The notes beneath the pieces were generated by a model, which saw only the letters and a program-made list of their open reading frames with translations, was not told the origin of the DNA and made no database searches. A program made the position numbers and the translations under genes. DNA of 64,000 bases from assembly GCA_963780165.1 (NCBI GenBank), contig CAWABB010000006.1, positions 248,001 through 312,000 of the forward strand, written 5' to 3'. Every line of letters begins with the position of its first letter. Position 1 is the stretch's first letter. Below, piece after piece: positions 57,205 to 64,000 of this stretch. This stretch comes from CAWABB01 sp963780165. GTDB taxonomy: Bacteria; Bacteroidota; Ignavibacteria; UBA10030; UBA6906.

Positions 57205-58020
57205 ATGAATCGGCGACTAAAGAGTGCAATCCTGTGGACTCTCAGTCCACTGGACCGGTTTATCTGTACGATCAACGGAAAACGGGACCTGCCCCCGCTT
57301 CATCTTCGCTGGGAGGTTGGGCCTCTGCGCGGTTTCGAATCCTCCGCGGCAGAATACCGGGTATTCCTGAGACTATTCGGCGGTCTGCGCGCCGAAAGCC
57401 GTGTCCTCGATATCGGATGCGGATGCGGACAGATCGCACTTGAACTCCGAAATATGCTCGGTAAGGAGGGTGCATACGTCGGCTGCGACATCCACCCTGG
57501 TCTTATCGCGTGGTCCCGCTCCGCAATCGAATCCGCTGACCATCGATTCACGTTCCATCACCTTGACGTCCGCAACGGGCTATACAACCCGCATGGGAGA
57601 GAGTCGGCCGCCGCGCTGAAATTTCCTGCTTCATGGGGGACGTTCGATGTGATTCTCCTGAAGTCCGTCTTCACTCACCTGCGACGCGGAGAAGCTGAGA
57701 ACTACATCCGGCAGATCCCATCCCTGCTTCGCCCTGGGGGTAGATGTCTTGCCTCGTTCTTTCTGCTGAATGCGGAGCAGCGCAGGCACGGGGCGGAAAA
57801 CAGGATACGCTTCCACCCCTCGACCGAGGGTGCCGCCTATGCCGTACCCGAGATACCCGAGGCGATCGTCGCCTATGAAGAGCAGGATGTTCTGGAGATC
57901 ATCGCGCATGCCGGGTTGGCATTGGAGCGGCCAGTTGTGTACGGAACGTGGAGCGGAAGAGAGGACGGGCTGTCGCATCAGGACATCCTGGTCCTGACCC
58001 GCGCACAGGAAGCCGCGTGA
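57205..58020 (+). CDS. Class I SAM-dependent methyltransferase, substrate unknown
   Basis: 271 residues from ATG at 57205. Motif I SRVLDIGCGCGQIALEL, motif II acidic end in YVGCDIHPG, motif IV TFDVILLKSVFTHL, and the motif V region LRPGGRCLASFFLLN, the plan of small-molecule or lipid/sugar methyltransferases. The N-terminus has a semi-hydrophobic LKSAILWTLSPLDRFI stretch. Base composition seems a little lower in GC than its neighbours. It is bracketed by palindromes (57079-57112 and 58033-58064), so it may be an inserted gene. Confidence 0.85.
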   Translation: MNRRLKSAILWTLSPLDRFICTINGKRDLPPLHLRWEVGPLRGFESSAAEYRVFLRLFGGLRAESRVLDIGCGCGQIALELRNMLGKEGAYVGCDIHPGLIAWSRSAIESADHRFTFHHLDVRNGLYNPHGRESAAALKFPASWGTFDVILLKSVFTHLRRGEAENYIRQIPSLLRPGGRCLASFFLLNAEQRRHGAENRIRFHPSTEGAAYAVPEIPEAIVAYEEQDVLEIIAHAGLALERPVVYGTWSGREDGLSHQDILVLTRAQEAA

Positions 58021-58032
58021 AACAAGCCCTTT

Positions 58033-58064
58033 CACAAGTGCGTCACCTAGGTGACGCACTTGTG
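58033..58064. repeat. Palindromic repeat copy 5 (32 bp, perfect)
   Basis: Perfect palindrome centred at 58048/58049 with outer arms CACAAGTG and CACTTGTG, as in copy 1. Lies 12 bases after the methyltransferase stop. Confidence 0.9.
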
Positions 58065-58100
58065 GGCCCAGTATGGCCGAGGCCCCGGCAGGCCGAAGAC

Positions 58101-58131
58101 AGCAAAGCCCCGCACCAGGCGGGGCTTTGCT
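58101..58131. terminator. Bidirectional intrinsic terminator between convergent genes
   Basis: Thirteen-base perfect stem AGCAAAGCCCCGC / GCGGGGCTTTGCT with a five-base loop (58114-58118). Placed between the methyltransferase and nuoN ends and flanked by palindrome copies 5 and 6. The T-tract is inside the stem arms only. Confidence 0.75.
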
Positions 58132-58166
58132 GTTCACGGGGACTTTCCCATCTGCCGGGAGCTTTC

Positions 58167-58196
58167 CCATGTGCGTCACCTAGGTGACGCACATGG
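58167..58196. repeat. Palindromic repeat copy 6 (30 bp, perfect)
   Basis: Perfect palindrome centred at 58181/58182, outer arms CCATGTG and CACATGG. Lies 43 bases downstream of the nuoN stop on the minus strand. Confidence 0.9.
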
Positions 58197-58239
58197 AGAC
58201 GGTGGAGACGCGTGGAGACGGGTTTGCAGACGGGGGGCG

Positions 58240-59744
58240 CTACGGCGTCCCGAAGATCTGCACCGACGCCTGCGCCAGGCGGGCGATAGGCGAGAAGTAC
58301 AGGCCGAACAGGAGCGTCGGCACCAGCAGCACCAGCACGGTCGCGATCTGCAGCGACCCGAATGCGATCGCCGGCTGTGCTTCGTCGCCCGGGCGAAGGA
58401 ACATGTTCCGGACGATCCTCAGGTAGTAATAGAGCGCAATGACGCTGTTGATCGCGCCCACAATTGCGAGCCAGACCCAGCCGTGATTGATGAGCGCCGC
58501 GAAGAGATACAGCTTCCCGATGAAGCCGGCGGTCGGCGGTATGCCGGTCAGCGACACAAGGAAGATCGTGAACGCGACCGCCAGGAACGGCGTCCTCGAA
58601 CCCAGTCCCTTGTATTCCTCGATATCCTCGCTGCCGGTCTTGTCGGCGATCAGCATGACGCAGAGGAACGCGCCGAGGTTCATGAAGAGATAGACCACGA
58701 AGTACAGCATCACGGCGGACAGCCCCTCGTTATTCAGGACCACCACGCCCATCAGCATGTACCCTGCGTGCGCGATGCTCGAATAGGCGAGCAGGCGCTT
58801 CAGGTTGTTCTGCCAGATCGCGATCAGGTTTCCGACCGTCATCGTCAGCACCGACAGCGCGGCAAGGATCGTCGTCCACTCCACGCCCTGCAGCGTCGCC
58901 CACGCACCCGGCGGCAGCGCGGCGGCCGTCGTATCGATGAAGGTGACCTTGAAGAACCGCATCAGCAGCGCGAACCCTGCGGCCTTCGAGGCCACCGCCA
59001 GGAACGCCGTGATCGTGATGGGCGCGCCCTCGTACACGTCGGGCGCCCAGAAGTGGAACGGCACCGCGGAGATCTTGTACCCGAACCCCGCAAGGATCAG
59101 CACGCCCGCGATCAGCGCCGCATAGGAGCCGGATCCGCCCGCCGCCAGGATCGCCGGAAGCTCGCGGTTCAACGCATAGATGCTCAGCGTATCGGTGAGC
59201 CCGTACAGGATCGACATGCCGTACAGCATCAGGCCTGACGAAAGCGCTCCGAAGATGAGGTACTTCAGCGACGCCTCGCTGGAGTCGGGCGATTCCTTCG
59301 TGTAGCCAGAGAGGACATACGAGGTGAGCGACGAGAGCTCGACCGCCAGGTAGATCATCAGCAGGTTGGTGGCTCCCGCCATCAGCATCATGCCCAGCGT
59401 GAGGGCCACGAGCAGGAAATAGTACTCGCCCACGCGCCTCCCCCCCGCCGTTCAGCTCCTGCGACAACAGCGAGAACACGACGATCAGGATCGCCGTGAC
59501 GATAATCAGCAACTTGAAGAAGACCGCGAAGGAGTCCACGGCGAGCATCTGCGTGAAGAGCGGGAAGCTCATCCCGGTCTGCCCCAGCACGAGGAACCCG
59601 CTCACGATCAACCCGCCCATCACCACCGCGGCCACAGGAATGGGGCGTCCTGCGGAAGATCAGGTCGACCAGTATCGCCAGCAGGAACGTCGCCGTCAGG
59701 GCGAGTTCCGGGAGAAATCGCGACAGGTCGGTTACCAGATGCAT
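58240..59744 (-). CDS. nuoN: NADH-quinone oxidoreductase subunit N, two indels in the 5' third
   Basis: About 500 residues. Antiporter-like proton-pumping subunit of complex I. The intact part (58240-59433) shows LVELSSLTSYVLSGY-like helices, a lysine-bearing KYLIFGALSSGLMLYG helix, FGYKISAVPFHFWAPDVYEGAP and NLKRLLAYSSIAHAGYMLMG. The start MHLVTDLSRFLPELALTATFLL at 59744 is joined through one-base insertions in a C-run near 59645 (GGGG on plus) and in a seven-base run at 59440-59446. Both are homopolymers, so consensus error is likely. Last gene of nuoJ-N. Confidence 0.88.
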
Positions 59745-59761
59745 CACCCATCGGCATCCTC

Positions 59762-61417
<1,656 letters not shown>

Positions 61418-61445
61418 GAGAATTCAGTCCTCCAGGAGAATAGCG

Positions 61446-63518
61446 TCACACAATCCGGAACACAAAGTAGAAGATCATCACGCCGAGTACGGCGAGCACC
61501 ACGTACGTCTGGATCCTCCCGGTCTGGGTCTTGCGCAGGACGAGTCCGGCGAACGCCGACAGGTACGCCGAGGCGTTCACGGCGCCATCCACGACGTAGG
61601 TATCGAACTTGCCGCTCACGAACGAGACGAGCTTGGTCACCCACCCCGCGCCGTTCACGATGCCGTCGATGATCTTGTTGTCGAACCACCGCAGCACGCG
61701 CGTGAGGGCCAGCGTTCCGCCCACCACCGCGCCGTTGTACAGCTCGTCGAAATACCACTTGTTCAGCAGGAACCTGTGCAGGGGCGCGAGCCGTTCGGCG
61801 ACTGCATCTGCGTTGATGCTCTTCCACCGGTAGGTCATGAAGGCGACCAGGATGCCGAGGCCCGCCACGAGCAGCGAGAGCATCATCGCGGTGCCGTGGG
61901 CGTGGTGGAGGGCCTCCTCGAAGACCGGCGTGGCGGCAGCGGCGAGCGCGGCCGGAACCGACGTCTCGGGCCGTTCCAGCACCTGGGCGATCCAGCCGCT
62001 CGCGGCCGAGAACGGGTTCAGGCTGTACACGAAGAAGAAGGAGAGCGCCGCCAGAATGACGAGCGGCACGATCATGACCTTCGGCGATTCGTGGATATAC
62101 TCCAGGCGTCCCGGCTTCGCGTGGGTCCCGAGGAAGGTCAGGATGACCACCCGGAACATGTAGAAGGCCGTCAGCCCCGCCACAAGGAACCCGACGATCG
62201 GAACGATCGTATGTCCGGTGAGTCCGCCGAATGCGAGCGTCCCGGCGAGGATTTCGTCCTTGCTCAGGAACCCGGAGGTGAGCGGCACACCGGAGATCGC
62301 CAGCGTGTAGATCAGGAACGTCCAGAACGTGACGGGCATTTTCTCCTTCAGCCCGCCCATGTTGCGGATGTCCTGCGGATCCGTGTGGTGGTCGTGATCG
62401 TGGTGCAGGGCGTTGTGCATCGCATGGATGACCGAGCCCGACCCGAGGAAGAGGCCGGCCTTGAACATCGCGTGGGTCACCAGGTGGAAGAACCCGGCAG
62501 TGTACGCCCCGACGCCCAGCGCCATCACCATGTAGCCGAGCTGGCTGATCGTGGAGTAGGCCAGCACTTTCTTGATGTCGTTCTGAGCGATCGCGATCGT
62601 CGCTGAGATGAACGCCGTGATGGCGCCGATATAGGCGATGACCATGAGCGCGTCGGCGGTGAAGATGGGATACGTGCGCGCGACCATGTACACGCCCGCC
62701 GCCACCATGGTCGCGGCATGGATAAGGGCGCTGACTGGCGTCGGGCCTTCCATCGCGTCCGGCAGCCACACGTGCAGCGGGAACTGGGCAGATTTTCCGA
62801 TGGCGCCGCAGAAGATCAGGATACCGGCCGCGGTCAGCCACCCCTCGCTCCCGAACGGGATCTGGCCGGCCCGCATCGCTGTGAAGATCTCCTCGAGCCC
62901 GAAGGTATTGAACGTCATGAAGAGAATCATGATGCCGACAAAGAAGCCGAGGTCGCCGACCCGGTTCACGATGAACGCCTTCATGCCGGCGTCGGACGCG
63001 CTCTTCTTCTCGTACCAGTGGCCGATCAGGAGGTACGAGCTGATGCCCACGAGCTCCCATCCGACGTAGAGCAGGAAGAGCGAATTGGCCAGCACGATCA
63101 GCAGCATCGAAAAGGTGAAGAACCCGAGGTAGGCGAAGTAGCGTCCGTAGCGGACGTCGCCGTGCATGTAGCCGATGGAGAAGTAGTGGACCAGCGTGCT
63201 GATCAGGGTCACGACCACCATCATGATCGCCGCGAGGTTGTCGATGGAGACCCCCATCGCGATCGTGAGCGGGCCGATGCCCGGAACGTTCTCGAAATCG
63301 ACCCAGGGGAAGTTCAGCGTCAGCGTTTCGTGCGGAGAGCCGGTCAGCTTGGCGACCATCACGGCCAGGGCGAGCCCGAGGCAGACGGTCAGGAGGCCTG
63401 TGCCCAGCCAGTCTCCCTGCCGCGGGAGCCTGCGGCCCAGGAAGATGATCGCCGTGAACCCCGCGAGGGGCAGCAGCAGAGTTGCCAGTGCAAATATGAG
63501 AAGCGTCTCGTGTGTCAT
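61446..63518 (-). CDS. nuoL: NADH-quinone oxidoreductase subunit L
   Basis: 690 residues, intact. Largest antiporter-like subunit with a long amphipathic C-terminal helix. Motifs: LYVGWELVGISSYLLIGHWYEKKSASDAGMKAFIVNRVGDLGF, SAQFPLHVWLPDAMEGPTPVSALIHAATMVAAGVYM, NDIKKVLAYSTISQLGYM, and a His-rich loop (HHDHDHHTDPQD, about 375-386) after the HAMFKAGLFLGSGSVIHAM segment. Twenty-eight bases separate it from nuoM. No frame problems here, in contrast to nuoM and nuoN. Confidence 0.96.
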   Translation of the reverse strand: MTHETLLIFALATLLLPLAGFTAIIFLGRRLPRQGDWLGTGLLTVCLGLALAVMVAKLTGSPHETLTLNFPWVDFENVPGIGPLTIAMGVSIDNLAAIMMVVVTLISTLVHYFSIGYMHGDVRYGRYFAYLGFFTFSMLLIVLANSLFLLYVGWELVGISSYLLIGHWYEKKSASDAGMKAFIVNRVGDLGFFVGIMILFMTFNTFGLEEIFTAMRAGQIPFGSEGWLTAAGILIFCGAIGKSAQFPLHVWLPDAMEGPTPVSALIHAATMVAAGVYMVARTYPIFTADALMVIAYIGAITAFISATIAIAQNDIKKVLAYSTISQLGYMVMALGVGAYTAGFFHLVTHAMFKAGLFLGSGSVIHAMHNALHHDHDHHTDPQDIRNMGGLKEKMPVTFWTFLIYTLAISGVPLTSGFLSKDEILAGTLAFGGLTGHTIVPIVGFLVAGLTAFYMFRVVILTFLGTHAKPGRLEYIHESPKVMIVPLVILAALSFFFVYSLNPFSAASGWIAQVLERPETSVPAALAAAATPVFEEALHHAHGTAMMLSLLVAGLGILVAFMTYRWKSINADAVAERLAPLHRFLLNKWYFDELYNGAVVGGTLALTRVLRWFDNKIIDGIVNGAGWVTKLVSFVSGKFDTYVVDGAVNASAYLSAFAGLVLRKTQTGRIQTYVVLAVLGVMIFYFVFRIV

Positions 63519-63536
63519 ACCAGTTCCCGGGCGGCG

Positions 63537-63890
63537 CTATTCTTTCAGCGCGCTGATCTCGTCCACGTTGATGGTCTGGAAGCGCTGATAGATATTCAGA
63601 ACGATGGCCAGCGCAATGGCCGCTTCGGCGGCCGCGAGGATGATGACGAAGATGGCGGCGACCTGTCCGTCCATGTTCATGCCGCCGTACCGCGCGAACG
63701 CGACAAGGTTGATGTTTGCGGCGTTCAGCACGAGCTCGACGCCCATCAGCACGAGGATCGCGTTGCGGCGCGTCGCGATCGCGTAGAGGCCGAGAGCGAA
63801 GAGAATCGCGCTGACGACGAGAAAATGAGAGAGGTCGACCCGGGGGAACCAGGCCAGGAGCTCATCGACGATTGATTGTGGAGTGTTCAT
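63537..63890 (-). CDS. nuoK: NADH-quinone oxidoreductase subunit K
   Basis: 117 residues, three membrane helices, a little longer at the N-terminus than usual. LSHFLVVSAILFALGLYAIATRRNAILVLMGVELVLNAANINLVAF carries the conserved glutamate, and GQVAAIFVIILAAAEAAIALAIVLNIY the second. Part of the proton-pumping membrane arm. Lies between nuoJ and nuoL. Confidence 0.95.
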   Translation of the reverse strand: MNTPQSIVDELLAWFPRVDLSHFLVVSAILFALGLYAIATRRNAILVLMGVELVLNAANINLVAFARYGGMNMDGQVAAIFVIILAAAEAAIALAIVLNIYQRFQTINVDEISALKE

Positions 63891-63900
63891 CGCGTGCGCA

Positions 63901-64000
63901 TTAACCGTTGGCTTTGCGTCGTGAACGCCGTGCCGTCATTGCCGCGCCGACGAGGGCGACGACGAGGATGACGGAGGCGATTTCGAACGGGAGAATATAC
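63901..64000 (-). CDS. nuoJ: NADH-quinone oxidoreductase subunit J, C-terminal end only
   Basis: Only the last 32 codons are present; the gene continues beyond the right edge. The translation YILPFEIASVILVVALVGAAM, then ARRSRRKANG and TAA at 63901, matches the last helix of NuoJ. Ten bases before nuoK. Confidence 0.85.
   Translation of the reverse strand, partial: YILPFEIASVILVVALVGAAMTARRSRRKANG

Noticed and set aside
58051..59238. 395-residue plus-strand frame rich in Arg, Asp and His
   Set aside because: It is the complement of nuoN with skewed composition and no domain; it starts inside a palindrome.
59440..59446. Seven-base C-run as a phase-variation switch in nuoN
   Set aside because: Other indels nearby lie in ordinary short runs, and switching off complex I has no obvious benefit; consensus error is simpler.

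Overview
The window looks like a chromosomal segment from a GC-rich, free-living bacterium of the Bacteroidota / Chlorobiota / Ignavibacteriota group. The best marker is the subtilase at 2186-3985, whose C-terminus carries a YPNPFNP-type sorting domain typical of type IX secretion in that group. Lgt, DnaK, the nuoJKLMN order and several TTGA(N17)TAT-type promoters do not contradict this. Nearly all of the window is housekeeping sequence with tight gene packing and many ATGA, GTGA or TGATG stop/start overlaps. I see no prophage, insertion sequence, CRISPR array, tRNA or rRNA.

Layout. 1-2117 (minus): NAD synthetase, rsmI and a truncated GH13 amylase-family gene. 2186-3985 (plus): the secreted protease. 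4305-10583 (minus): plsY, htrA, purB, an aldehyde dehydrogenase and lysine 6-aminotransferase; the last three are broken by about a dozen single-base indels. 10664-19372 (plus): larB, cystathionine beta-synthase and gamma-synthase/lyase (cysteine/methionine sulfur flow), a mannose-1-phosphate guanylyltransferase/pseudo-phosphomutase fusion, ptsN, an unknown, lgt and rlmB. 19415-34595 (minus): a long run with two NtrC-type regulators, a CheY-like regulator, acyl-CoA/amino-acid catabolism (glutaryl-CoA dehydrogenase, acyl-CoA dehydrogenase, MCC-like carboxyltransferase, MeaB), guaB, purD, an M24 peptidase, a glycosyltransferase and an epimerase. 34748-44012 (plus): an orphan receiver-DHp protein, a probable small RNA, NIF3, a zinc-ribbon protein, rnhA, RNase P RNA, recJ, yebC, ruvCAB and an alkyladenine glycosylase. 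44069-55182 (minus): uvrA, DUF58, a TPR lipoprotein, an RsmB-type methyltransferase, clpB, a small membrane protein and dnaK. 55505-58020 (plus): birA, coaX and a SAM methyltransferase. 58240-64000 (minus): nuoN, M, L, K and the end of J.

How the genes fit together. Lysine aminotransferase, the aldehyde dehydrogenase and, 25 kb away, glutaryl-CoA dehydrogenase outline lysine degradation through 2-aminoadipate. The MCC-like subunit, acyl-CoA dehydrogenase and MeaB suggest branched-chain and propionate metabolism. recJ, ruvCAB, the glycosylase and uvrA form a DNA-repair block; dnaK and clpB form a chaperone block.

The most unusual feature is a family of six long palindromes sharing an invariant 18-bp core (GCGTCACCTAGGTGACGC). 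Five lie just 3' of stop codons. One is inserted in frame inside the RsmB-type methyltransferase gene. Their outer arms change in a compensating way, which points to selection on the hairpin or two-fold symmetry. Also notable are a self-contained ~115-nt transcription unit before the NIF3 gene, a receiver protein fused to a histidine-kinase dimerisation domain with no ATPase domain, and two dense patches of frameshifts that are probably consensus errors.
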